A DNA stretch of 21,634 bases. Origin: JAZGAE01 sp036475545 (GTDB lineage Bacteria; Pseudomonadota; Alphaproteobacteria; DATDPM01). The notes below the pieces were generated by a model that had not been told where the DNA came from, searched no databases, and was given only the letters and a program-made list of their open reading frames with translations. The translations under genes and the position numbers were made by a program. Location of the stretch: contig JAZGAE010000029.1 of NCBI GenBank assembly GCA_036475545.1, positions 1-21,634 on the forward strand. Reading direction: 5' to 3'. This document shows positions 7,447 through 15,169 of this stretch, one piece after another. Numbering within the stretch: position 1 is the first letter of the stretch; each line of letters starts with the position of its first letter.

Positions 7447-7459
7447 ATGAGTCCACGAC

Positions 7460-8497
7460 CTAGGCCGCCCGCCGCGCCCGGCCCGTCACCGATAGCAGCG
7501 CCCGCCGGCACAGCAGCTCGGCGGGCATTGCGGTGCGCTTGCAGTCGATCTCGGCGCGGGTCAGCAGGTCCAAGGCCTCGGCGGCGCGGGCCGGCGGCCA
7601 CGAGGCGGTCTGGGCCCGGAATGAGGGCCGGTCCTTGAAGAAGACGGGGGGCCTGAGCGCCGCCATCGCCGCCTCGGCGCTGTCGCCGCCGGCGAGCCGG
7701 CTTGCGGCCAGGTGGAGGCGCTGGAAATGCCGCGCCACGGCGCGGAGCACGGTGACCGGCGCGACCCCTTCGAGGAGCACGCGCTCGAGCGCCCGCTCGA
7801 GCGCCGCCGGGTCGCCCGCGCCGGCGGCGAAGGCCACATCGTCGAGCCTCAGCGCCGAGCTGTCGCCGACGCAGAGGACCGCATCCTCGATCCCGATCTC
7901 GCCGCCGTCGCCGGCATAAACCGCCAGCTTTTCAAGCTCGCTGCGGGTCACCATCCGGTCCCCGCCCAGGTGGTCGACGAGATAGTCGAGTGCCTCGCTG
8001 GTGAGCGAGACCCCGCCAGCGGCGAGCGTGCTCTTGATGAGACGCGCGAGCTCCGCGCCCTCGTCCTTGTAGCAGGCAATGGCGGCGGCGTTCCGGGCCT
8101 CCTCGAAGAGGCGCCGGAGCGGCGACCGCGGCCCCAGTTCGCCGGCCTCGGCCAGCACCAGGGCCACCCCTTCGCCGCCGGCGGGGGGATCGGCGAGGAA
8201 GCGCCTCAGCACCTCGCTCACCCCGTCGCCGGCCTCGCGCAGGCGCACCAGCTGGCGGCCGCCCGTGAACGGAATGGCCGCCGCCTCGTCGGCGAGCCGG
8301 GCGGGGTCGGCGGCGAGGGCGGCCGGCGAGAGCTCGACCATGCGGAACGGATCATCGAGATCGCCGACGACCGTTTTCGCGAGGCGTTGGGCCCGCTCGC
8401 GCACCAGGCCTCCGTCGGGGCCATACAGCAGGACCGCGGCCGCCGCCGGGTCGGGACGGCCCAGGAAAGCCTCGACGCGGGCGGCGGCGATCTTCAT
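7460..8497 (-). CDS. holA: DNA polymerase III subunit delta HolA
   Basis: HolA is the delta subunit of the clamp loader, which opens the sliding clamp during replication. The 345-aa protein starts MKIAAARVEAFLGRPD and has the family's LLYGPDGGLVRERAQRL motif, where a degenerate Walker A would be. It continues with IPFTGGRQLVRLREAGDG and a later YLVDHLGGDRMVTRSELEKLA-type segment typical of domain II. The C-terminal collar domain holds FFKDRPSFRAQ. A purine-rich AGGGAGG lies upstream of the ATG. It is the last gene of the leuS-lptE-holA operon, 46 bases after lptE. This order is common in alphaproteobacteria and supports the assignment. Confidence 0.94.
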   Translation of the reverse strand: MKIAAARVEAFLGRPDPAAAAVLLYGPDGGLVRERAQRLAKTVVGDLDDPFRMVELSPAALAADPARLADEAAAIPFTGGRQLVRLREAGDGVSEVLRRFLADPPAGGEGVALVLAEAGELGPRSPLRRLFEEARNAAAIACYKDEGAELARLIKSTLAAGGVSLTSEALDYLVDHLGGDRMVTRSELEKLAVYAGDGGEIGIEDAVLCVGDSSALRLDDVAFAAGAGDPAALERALERVLLEGVAPVTVLRAVARHFQRLHLAASRLAGGDSAEAAMAALRPPVFFKDRPSFRAQTASWPPARAAEALDLLTRAEIDCKRTAMPAELLCRRALLSVTGRARRAA

Positions 8498-8543
8498 CGC
8501 CGCGACGCCTCCCTGCAGGCCGGCCCGGCGCCGGGAGCGCGGG

Positions 8544-9095
8544 TCACGACGCCGTCTCCCGCTCGCGGGTGATGCGGGCGAAGTAGAAGGAAAGCTTCAT
8601 CGCGATGTCGTCGCCGATCAAGCGGAGCGCCTGGCGTTCGGCGTCCGCCTCGGCGGACAGCGTCGCGTATTCCGACAAAAGCACGTCGTAGCTCGTGATG
8701 AAGCGGCTCTGGCCCGAGGTCAGTTCGCGACCGTCCGAGACGGCCCGCAGGACATAGCTCGCGCGCGCGATGAAGTTGGCGCGGGTCGCGGTATCGTCCC
8801 TTTGGAACCCGAGCAGCTGCCTGGCCACGGAAAGATCCACGTCGAGGACGTAGGCGGGGCGCGCCGGCGGGCCTTTGGGCGTCAGGCGCACATACAGCAC
8901 GTTGCGGAGCTGCTGCCCCGCGCGGTCCGGAATCGGGCTGACCTCGATCGCCGCCAGATGTGGCAGGACCTCGTAACGTGGGGTGGCGTAAAGGGGCACG
9001 AAGCCGCAGGCCACGAGCCAGCCGAGGGCGGCCAGACAGGCGGCGGTCCGGGCCGCGCGAAGCCCGGCCGCGGGGTCTCGGGCAGGCATCCGCAT
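8544..9095 (-). CDS. lptE: LPS assembly lipoprotein LptE
   Basis: LptE is the outer-membrane lipoprotein that plugs the LptD barrel during delivery of lipopolysaccharide to the cell surface. The 183-aa precursor has a signal peptide ending in a lipobox, LVACGFVPLY, so the mature protein should start at the lipid-modified Cys at about residue 30. CGF-PLY directly after the cleavage site is characteristic of LptE. The rest (VLYVRLTP, YVLDVDLSV, ARASYVLRAV and a C-terminal helix with IAMKLSFYFARI) fits the family fold. The ATG at 9095 starts one base after the leuS stop codon, which suggests coupled translation; a second ATG two codons later is possible. Confidence 0.93.
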   Translation of the reverse strand: MRMPARDPAAGLRAARTAACLAALGWLVACGFVPLYATPRYEVLPHLAAIEVSPIPDRAGQQLRNVLYVRLTPKGPPARPAYVLDVDLSVARQLLGFQRDDTATRANFIARASYVLRAVSDGRELTSGQSRFITSYDVLLSEYATLSAEADAERQALRLIGDDIAMKLSFYFARITRERETAS

Positions 9096-9096
9096 C

Positions 9097-11676
9097 CTAA
9101 ATCACCACGTTGACGACCCGGTTGGGAACCACGATCACCTTGCGCGGCGGCCGATTCTCCGAGATCCGGGCAACGGCGGGAAGCGCCAGCGCCGCGGCCT
9201 CGGCCTCGGCGCTGTCGGCGTCGCGGGGCAGCACGATGGTGCCGCGCAGCTTGCCGTTGACCTGGACCGCCACCGTCACCGTCTCGTCCACGATGAGCGC
9301 CGCCTCCGCCTCGGGCCAGGGGGTGTCGACGAGAAGCTCGGCGTGCCCCAGCCGTTGCCACAGCTCCTCGGCGAGATGCGGCGTCATCGGGCCGAGCAGG
9401 CGGGTTACCGCCTCGAAGCCCTCGCGCATCACCCAGGCGACATCCGCCCCGTCCCCTTCCAGGTCGGAGAGCTCGTTGGTGAGCTCGCGGATGCGCGCCA
9501 CCGCGCGGTTGAAGTGGAACTTCTCGAGATCGTCCGTCACGTTGCGGATGGTCTTGTGGATCGCCCGCCGCGCCGCCGCGGCGGCTTCGGAGAAGCGTTC
9601 CGGCATCGCCGCGCCGGGCGCGGGCAGCGCCACCGCGGGCTCGGTCATCATGCGCCACAGCCGGTTGATGAAACGCCAGATGCCCTCGATCCCCGCCTCG
9701 GTCCATTCCAGGTCGCGCTCGGGCGGGCTGTCCGAGAGCATGAACAGCCGCGCCGTGTCGGCGCCGTAGGTCTCGATGATGCTGGTGGGATCGACGGTGT
9801 TCTTGCGCGACTTGCTCATCTTCTCGACGCGCCCGATGGTGACCGGGGCGCCGTCGGCGACGCGCACCATCTCGTCGTCCGCGCCGCGCTTGACCTCGTT
9901 CGGGTAAAGCCAGTTGCCGTCGGCGTCGCGGTAGGTCTCGTGGCACACCATTCCTTGGGTGAGAAGGCCGGAGAAGGGCTCGTCGACGATCGGGTAGCCG
10001 CACCGCCCGAGCGCCCGGGTGAAGAAGCGCGAGTACAGGAGATGGAGCACGGCGTGCTCGATGCCGCCGATATACTGGTCGACGGGCATCCAGTACTCGC
10101 TCGCCGCCCTCTCGAAGGCCTCTTCCGCGTGCGGCGAGCAGAAGCGCGCGAAGTACCACGAGGACTCGAAGAAGGTGTCGAAGGTGTCGGTCTCCCGCGT
10201 CGCCGCCTTGCCGCAGGTCGGGCAGTCCACCTTCCGCCAGGTCGGGTGATTGGCGAGCGGATTACCGGGCTCCTCGAAGCGCACGTCCTCGGGCAACGTC
10301 ACCGGCAGGTCCGCCTCGGGCACGGGCACGAGGCCGCAGGCGTCGCAATGGATGACCGGGATCGGGCAGCCCCAGTAGCGCTGGCGCGAGACCCCCCAGT
10401 CGCGCAACCGGTAGACGACCGCGCCCTCGCCCTGGCCGGTCTCTTGCAGGCGCTTGGCGGCCGCCCTTTTCGCCTCGGCCACGGGGAGGCCGTCCAGGAA
10501 GTCGGAGTTGAACACCACGCCGTCGCCGATGAAGGCCTCGTCGGCGATGGCGAATTCGGCCGGATCGGCGTCTTCGGGCCGCACCACGGGAAGCACTGGA
10601 AGCCCGTACTTGTGGGCGAACTCCAAGTCCCTCTGGTCGTGGGCGGGACAGCCGAAGACGGCCCCGCTGCCGTACTCCATGAGCACGAAATTGGCGACGT
10701 ATACGGGCAGCTCGCGCCCTTCCAGGAAGGGGTGGCGCACCGTGAGCCCGACATCGAAGCCTTGCTTTTCCGCCGTCTCCAGCGCCTCCTCGCTGGTGCC
10801 GAGCCGCCTGCACGTGGCGATGAAGGCGGCGAGCTCGGGACTGCTGGCGGCGAGCTGCCCGGCCACGGGGTGATCGGGAGAGATGGCCAAGAACGAGGCC
10901 CCGAAGAGGGTGTCGGGGCGGGTGGTGAAGACGTCGATCCGCTCTCCCCACCCCTCGACCGGGCCCGCCGTCAGGCGAAAGGAGACATGCGCCCCCTGCG
11001 AGCGTCCGATCCAGTTCTCCTGCATGACGAGCACCTTGTCGGGCCAGCGCTCCAGCGATTCGAGGGACTCGAGCAGTTCGTCGGCGACGTCGGTGATGCG
11101 AAGAAACCACTGGGCCAGGCGGCGGCGCTCCACGGGCGCGCCGGAGCGCCAGCCGCAGCCGTCGATCACCTGCTCGTTGGCGAGCACGGTCTCATCCACG
11201 GGGTCCCAGTTGACCCAGGACTCCTTGCGGTAGGCGAGGCCCGCCGCGAGGAAGTCGAGGAACATCTTCTGCTCGTGCCGGTAGTACTCCGGCGCACAGG
11301 TGCTGATCTCCCGCGACCAGTCGTAGGAAAGGCCCATGGCCTTGAGTTCGGCGCGCATGGTGTCGATGTTCTCCGCGGTCCACTTCCCGGGGTGGACCTT
11401 GTGCTCGATGGCGGCGTTCTCCGCCGGCATGCCGAAGGCGTCCCAGCCCATGGGGTGAAGCACGTTGAAGCCGCACGCCCGCCTGTACCGGGCGACGATG
11501 TCGCCCAGCGTGTAGTTGCGGACGTGTCCCATGTGAATCCGTCCCGACGGGTAGGGAAACATCTCGAGCACGTAGTATTTCGGCCGCGCGGGGTCGTCTG
11601 CGGCCCTGAAGCTGCCGCGCTCTTCCCACAGCGCCTGCCACTTGGCCTCGGTTTCCCTGACGTTGTAGCGCGTCAT
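9097..11676 (-). CDS. leuS: Leucyl-tRNA synthetase LeuS
   Basis: LeuS charges tRNA-Leu. The 859-aa protein is full length. The class I HIGH-type motif appears as PSGRIHMGHVRNYTLGD (HMGH at 48-51) and the KMSKS motif at about 619-623. Between them lie the editing domain (TTRPDTLFGASFLAISPDH and GSGAVFGCPAHDQRD) and two CxxC pairs (HCDACG and CPTCG) of the zinc-binding insertion. The C-terminal domain ends KVIVVPNRVVNVVI. The frame stays open 168 codons further upstream, but the family N-terminus (MTRYNVRETEAKWQ) and a GAGGGAA ribosome binding site place the start at 11676. It is the first gene of leuS-lptE-holA. A short tandem repeat lies just upstream at 11694-11724. Confidence 0.97.
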   Translation of the reverse strand: MTRYNVRETEAKWQALWEERGSFRAADDPARPKYYVLEMFPYPSGRIHMGHVRNYTLGDIVARYRRACGFNVLHPMGWDAFGMPAENAAIEHKVHPGKWTAENIDTMRAELKAMGLSYDWSREISTCAPEYYRHEQKMFLDFLAAGLAYRKESWVNWDPVDETVLANEQVIDGCGWRSGAPVERRRLAQWFLRITDVADELLESLESLERWPDKVLVMQENWIGRSQGAHVSFRLTAGPVEGWGERIDVFTTRPDTLFGASFLAISPDHPVAGQLAASSPELAAFIATCRRLGTSEEALETAEKQGFDVGLTVRHPFLEGRELPVYVANFVLMEYGSGAVFGCPAHDQRDLEFAHKYGLPVLPVVRPEDADPAEFAIADEAFIGDGVVFNSDFLDGLPVAEAKRAAAKRLQETGQGEGAVVYRLRDWGVSRQRYWGCPIPVIHCDACGLVPVPEADLPVTLPEDVRFEEPGNPLANHPTWRKVDCPTCGKAATRETDTFDTFFESSWYFARFCSPHAEEAFERAASEYWMPVDQYIGGIEHAVLHLLYSRFFTRALGRCGYPIVDEPFSGLLTQGMVCHETYRDADGNWLYPNEVKRGADDEMVRVADGAPVTIGRVEKMSKSRKNTVDPTSIIETYGADTARLFMLSDSPPERDLEWTEAGIEGIWRFINRLWRMMTEPAVALPAPGAAMPERFSEAAAAARRAIHKTIRNVTDDLEKFHFNRAVARIRELTNELSDLEGDGADVAWVMREGFEAVTRLLGPMTPHLAEELWQRLGHAELLVDTPWPEAEAALIVDETVTVAVQVNGKLRGTIVLPRDADSAEAEAAALALPAVARISENRPPRKVIVVPNRVVNVVI

Positions 11677-11693
11677 GTCGGGGCGTTCCCTCG

Positions 11694-11724
11694 TTTGACC
11701 CGGGGCGTTTTTGACCCGGGGCGT
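11694..11724. repeat. Two-copy 15-bp tandem direct repeat upstream of leuS
   Basis: TTTGACCCGGGGCGT occurs at 11694-11708 and again at 11710-11724, with one base between the copies (16-bp period). It lies 18-48 bases upstream of the leuS ATG, so in the leuS transcript it would fall in the leader or promoter. The rest of 11677-11929, between leuS and the ThiE-like gene, shows no supported gene. Confidence 0.8.
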
Positions 11725-11929
11725 CGGCGTCGTCACTCGGACAACACATGTCGAGACGGGTGCGCTGCCGGCGCCGGCCGGCAACCAGGCCGGACCCGTC
11801 GGCCCCACCGCCCCGCCGCCGGTTCGGGAGTCGGCGTCCTTGCGGATCGGCGGACGGGAGAAGACCGCCCGCAACGGCGCTCGAGCCCGAGCCTCCGGTC
11901 GCCGAATCATAGCGGAAGCCTTCGCCCTT

Positions 11930-12616
11930 TCACAACATAACAAGCCGCCGTTCGGGTGCGTGAGGGCGCCGGCGCCCGTGGAGCGGCGCGACGCCGCCGA
12001 GTCCTGCGATGCCGACCGCGCCGGTGCCCAGGAGACGGCGGGCGTTGCCGGCGTCAATGCCGCCGAGCGCGTACACGGGGATCGGACTGCGCCGCGCCAG
12101 GGCGGCGAACCGGATGGGGCCCAGGGCGGGCGCCCCCGGGTGGCTCGCCGTCGGGAAAACCGGCGACAGCAACACGGCATCGGCGCCGCGGCGCGCGGCG
12201 AGCAAGAGCGCGGGGAAGGTGTGGGCGGCCGCGGTGACGAGCCATCCCGGCCGCCGCCCGCGGCCGATCCGCGCGACCCGGCCGCGCAGCAGGGCCTCGC
12301 TCAGATGCACCCCGTCGGCGCCGACCGCGCGGGCGATCCCTGCGTCGCCGGCGATGACGAGCCGCACCCCGCGCGCCCGGCACAGACGCGCGAGCCGGCC
12401 CGCGAGCGCGCGCCGCGCCGCCGGGCCCAGCTCGTAATGGCGCAGGATCACCGCCGAGCCTTTCGGCAAGGCCGCCACGGCGGCAAGCGGATCGGGCAGA
12501 CGCTCGGCGTCGGTCACCAGGATCAGGGGTGGCAGCCGGCCGGCCCCTGCGCGGCCAGGGCCGCGGCGAGCGCGGCCGCCGAAATTGAGCCGTCTTGCGA
12601 CCTCTGTTAGGGTCAT
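11930..12616 (-). CDS. Thiamine phosphate synthase-like (ThiE/TenI superfamily) protein
   Basis: This 228-aa protein has the ThiE/TenI TIM-barrel layout: LPPLILVTDAERLPDPL at the start of the barrel, ARAVGADGVHLSEALL, AAHTFPALLLAARRGADAVLLSPVF and VYALGGIDAGNARRLLGTGAVGIAGLGG. True ThiE joins HMP pyrophosphate and thiazole phosphate to make thiamine phosphate. Here the segments that hold the pyrophosphate-binding residues in ThiE differ: VILRHYE replaces the usual QxR-K motif, and LVIAGD replaces the IINDR-like motif. The assignment to the superfamily is sound but the reaction is uncertain. The ATG at 12616 is the last possible start before the barrel; it shares the palindrome CATG with a possible yggS start on the other strand. 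The gene is probably transcribed divergently from yggS. Confidence 0.8.
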   Translation of the reverse strand: MTLTEVARRLNFGGRARRGPGRAGAGRLPPLILVTDAERLPDPLAAVAALPKGSAVILRHYELGPAARRALAGRLARLCRARGVRLVIAGDAGIARAVGADGVHLSEALLRGRVARIGRGRRPGWLVTAAAHTFPALLLAARRGADAVLLSPVFPTASHPGAPALGPIRFAALARRSPIPVYALGGIDAGNARRLLGTGAVGIAGLGGVAPLHGRRRPHAPERRLVML

Positions 12617-12650
12617 GGACCGACCAGCCTTGGAGACCGCCGACACTGCC

Positions 12651-13346
12651 ATGGCAGCCCCGGAGCCGCAAACCGGAGAATATTCCGATATCGAAACGAA
12701 CTTGACGGCGGTCAGGGCCAGAATCGCCGCCGCGGCGGCCACGGCCGATCGCGATCCGGCCTCCGTCACCCTGGTGGCGGTCGCCAAGCTGCAGCCGGTG
12801 GAGAAACTGGAGGCCGCCCTGGCCGCACACCACCGGGTGTTCGGCGAGAACCGCGTTCAGGAGGCGAAGGCCAAGTGGCCGGGGCTCAAGGCCCGCTTCG
12901 AGGGCGTCGAGTTGCACATGGTGGGGCCGCTTCAGACCAACAAGGTCCGCGACGCGGTGGCCCTTTTCGACGTGATCGAGACGCTCGACCGGCCGAAGCT
13001 GGCGCGGGCCTTGGCCGCCGAGATGGCGCGCGCGGGCCGGCGGCCCGAATGCCTGGTTCAGGTCAACACAGGGGCAGAGCGGCAGAAGGCCGGCGTGCCG
13101 CCCGAGGACGCCGACGCCTTCATCGAGGCCTGCCGCACGGAGTACGCCCTGCCGGTCACCGGGCTCATGTGCATCCCGCCCCTCGACGAGGAGCCGTCGC
13201 TCCACTTCGCCCTACTCGCCCGGATCGCCAACCGCCACGGCCTCAAGGAGCTCTCCATGGGCATGAGCGCAGACTTCGAGGTCGCGGTGCGGTTCGGCGC
13301 CACCCTGGTCAGGGTCGGCACGGCCGTCTTCGGCCCGCGCCCCTGA
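12651..13346 (+). CDS. yggS: YggS family pyridoxal phosphate homeostasis protein
   Basis: This is a small single-domain PLP-binding protein (YggS/PROSC family, fold of alanine racemase domain I) that keeps free pyridoxal phosphate and amino-acid pools in balance rather than catalysing a known reaction. The diagnostic sequence VTLVAVAKLQPVEKLEAA carries the PLP-binding lysine. FGENRVQEAKAKW, ELHMVGPLQTNK, LVQVNTGAERQKAGV, GLMCIPP and LSMGMSADFEVAVRFGATLVRVGTAVFG all follow. The ATG at 12651 gives a 231-aa protein with the expected short lead before NLTAVRARI. An in-frame ATG at 12615 would add twelve residues, and neither has an ideal ribosome binding site. It is divergent from the ThiE-like gene and converges with the L,D-transpeptidase-family gene 15 bases downstream. 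Confidence 0.94.
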   Translation: MAAPEPQTGEYSDIETNLTAVRARIAAAAATADRDPASVTLVAVAKLQPVEKLEAALAAHHRVFGENRVQEAKAKWPGLKARFEGVELHMVGPLQTNKVRDAVALFDVIETLDRPKLARALAAEMARAGRRPECLVQVNTGAERQKAGVPPEDADAFIEACRTEYALPVTGLMCIPPLDEEPSLHFALLARIANRHGLKELSMGMSADFEVAVRFGATLVRVGTAVFGPRP

Positions 13347-13361
13347 GCCTGGCCGCAGGGC

Positions 13362-13889
13362 CTAGGCCGGGTCCGCCTTGGCGGTCACGGTCAGCCGCGT
13401 TTCGGGCCCGGCGGTCTCGAGAAACGCCAGCAGGTCTGGGAGGGCGAGCGCCACGCAGCCCTCGGTCGGGGCGAAGTCGGGCCGCGCCACGTGCAGGAAG
13501 ATGGCGCTTCCCTTTCCGGGGACCGCCGGGTCGTCGTTCCAGCCCAACACCACGACGACGTCGTAGATCCCGTCCTCGCGCCACAGGGCCTCGGCCCGGC
13601 CGGAGTGGGGAAGCCGGACCTGGCGATTGTACTGGGGGTCCGCCGGGTCGTCGCACCAGCCGTCGCTGCGCCCGATGGGCGCCGCCGGCAGGCCGGTCTC
13701 GGGTTTTTCCAGCCGGTCGGCGCGGTACAGCACCCGGCGCAGGGGCAAGCGGCCCACGGGCGTGGCGCCGTCGCCTTCGCGCTTGTCGGAGCTTACGCCG
13801 CCGCGGCCGAGGGCGCAGCGAAGGCTCGCGCCCGGCCAGCGGAGTTCGCCGGACCCTTTGCCGTCGAGCGATACGACCACGATCTCCAC
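13362..13889 (-). CDS. L,D-transpeptidase catalytic domain (YkuD family) protein
   Basis: The 175-aa protein is essentially one YkuD domain. The active-site region reads IFLHVARPDFAPTEGCVAL, with the conserved His at about 133 and the catalytic Cys at about 145. Upstream segments GATPVGRLPLRRVLYRAD and GRSDGWCDDPADPQYNR are typical of the short YkuD subgroup. Classical members cross-link peptidoglycan in the periplasm, but no signal peptide or membrane segment is visible: the protein opens with a beta strand (MEIVVVSLDG). Either it acts in the cytoplasm or is exported by another route, or its substrate differs. It starts at a GTG (13889) and nearly abuts the end of yggS on the other strand. 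Confidence 0.85.
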   Translation of the reverse strand: MEIVVVSLDGKGSGELRWPGASLRCALGRGGVSSDKREGDGATPVGRLPLRRVLYRADRLEKPETGLPAAPIGRSDGWCDDPADPQYNRQVRLPHSGRAEALWREDGIYDVVVVLGWNDDPAVPGKGSAIFLHVARPDFAPTEGCVALALPDLLAFLETAGPETRLTVTAKADPA

Positions 13890-13940
13890 GCGCCGGTTAT
13901 AGCGCCGCGTGGTGGTCGTCTGAAGGGACTAGCGGAGGGA

Positions 13941-14978
13941 TTAGCGGACGATGTCGACTCGCGGCTGGCTCGCCGGCAGCGCAAGCGCGTTGCTGCGGTA
14001 CTTGTCGAGGCCGTGGAGAATCCGCTCGGCGAAGGGTGGCGGGAACAGCTCGGTGCCTTGTTGATGCCAGCCCTCGAGCGGCGCAGCCGCAAGGCTCGCC
14101 GCGGCGGGCGACTCCGTGCCTTGACCCGCCTCGCCGACGTGCAGGGCTGCGCCGTCGGGGTGGGACTGCACCGTCACGCTCTTGCCCACCGAGGCGAGCA
14201 ACAGCTCGATCTGAGCCGGACTCAGCCGCGGAAGGGCCTCGCCCGCTCGCGTCGGGATCGGATGTTCGCCGGCTTGGGCGATCGGGGTCGCGGCCGTGGG
14301 GCCGTGCGGCGCGGGGGGCGCCGTTGCGACCGCGCTCGGCGGCTCGCCAAACGGATGTGAAGGGTCGACGGGGGTGGTCGACGACGGCCCGGCGCCGAAG
14401 GAGGGCCGCAGGCCCGCCAGGTACCAGGGCGTTGGCCCGGCGGCGCGGCTCGGCGCCTGCCGCGGGGCGGCCGCGCTTGCCTCGGTCGGGGCGGGCGCCG
14501 CCGTCTCCTCGCCGCCGTCGCCGGCAGTGGCGTCGCGCATTTCGGGGTCGGCGCTCGCGACCATGACCGGCGCCGGCGCCGGCGAGTCCGGATCCCCCAA
14601 CAAGGCGATGCGGACGTGCTCGCCCGCGTCCTTGCCGGTGATTTCCTCGAGCACCGCGTTTGCGACGGCGACCGCGAATCCGACGATGCCGCCGAACAGG
14701 GCGCCGCCGAGAATGCGGGGAGCCGGGGCGATCTCGTCGTCCGTCATGGCCCGGTAGAAGGTGGAGATCACCGGGATGTGGTGGAGCGGGTTGACGATGT
14801 CGAGAAGGTCGTCGAAGCCGAAGCCGGCGTTCTCGGACGCGGCCCCGGCGCCGCCGTGGGCGATGGCGGCTGCGGGCATGTGCTGGTGCGCGAGCGCGAG
14901 CTCGAGAAAGCCGCTCGGCCGAGGGATGCGGGCGGGCGGGTCCGCAGGCGGGGTCGCGGCGACGGATTGAATTTCCAC
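13941..14978 (-). CDS. Ala/Pro-rich protein of unknown function with a conserved-looking glycine-rich core (345 aa)
   Basis: I do not recognise a named domain. The N-terminal third holds the best-ordered part: FGFDDLLDIVNPLHHIPVISTFYRAMTDDEI is split by short turns and followed by APRILGGALFGGIVGFAVAVANAVLEEITG, a glycine-spaced hydrophobic helix that could be membrane-associated. From memory, similar IVNPL-HIPV segments occur in hypothetical proteins of Rhodospirillales. Residues of about 140-260 are low-complexity Ala/Pro/Thr, probably disordered. The C-terminus has a short folded-looking stretch (LSPAQIELLLASVGKSVTV) and ends in RVDIVR. I chose the GTG at 14978 because AAAGGA sits six bases upstream; a GTG at 14996 is possible. 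There is no signal peptide. It lies downstream of, and in the same direction as, the porin-like gene. Confidence 0.7.
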   Translation of the reverse strand: MEIQSVAATPPADPPARIPRPSGFLELALAHQHMPAAAIAHGGAGAASENAGFGFDDLLDIVNPLHHIPVISTFYRAMTDDEIAPAPRILGGALFGGIVGFAVAVANAVLEEITGKDAGEHVRIALLGDPDSPAPAPVMVASADPEMRDATAGDGGEETAAPAPTEASAAAPRQAPSRAAGPTPWYLAGLRPSFGAGPSSTTPVDPSHPFGEPPSAVATAPPAPHGPTAATPIAQAGEHPIPTRAGEALPRLSPAQIELLLASVGKSVTVQSHPDGAALHVGEAGQGTESPAAASLAAAPLEGWHQQGTELFPPPFAERILHGLDKYRSNALALPASQPRVDIVR

Positions 14979-15169
14979 GGACGGTCCTTTCGCCACCTAG
15001 GTTGCAAACGAGGTGCCAGAACGGGTCTCGCGGCTTTTCAACGGGTTAGCGGGGATGCGGCCGGCGGGCTGCGAGGCGATGGCGGAAGAATGTGCCGAGG
15101 CCGGGCCGTTCCTGCCGGTCCCGGGCACGGAGCGCCGGGGGCCGGCGAGGTCCCGGTGAGACGCTAGAG
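14979..15169. other. Spacer between porin-like gene and downstream unknown gene
   Basis: About 190 bases without a supported gene. The ribosome binding site AAAGGA of the downstream gene is at 14985-14990. I see no clear terminator after the porin-like gene, so read-through from one gene to the other is possible. Confidence 0.4.

Noticed and set aside
9343..11940. An 865-codon open frame on the plus strand opposite leuS
   Set aside because: It is the mirror of a certain leuS gene; the protein is His/Gly/Arg-rich with no domain.
11677..12180. An N-terminal extension of leuS of 168 codons
   Set aside because: The LeuS family starts at MTRYNVRETEAKWQ, a ribosome binding site sits before 11676, and the extension overlaps the ThiE-like gene.
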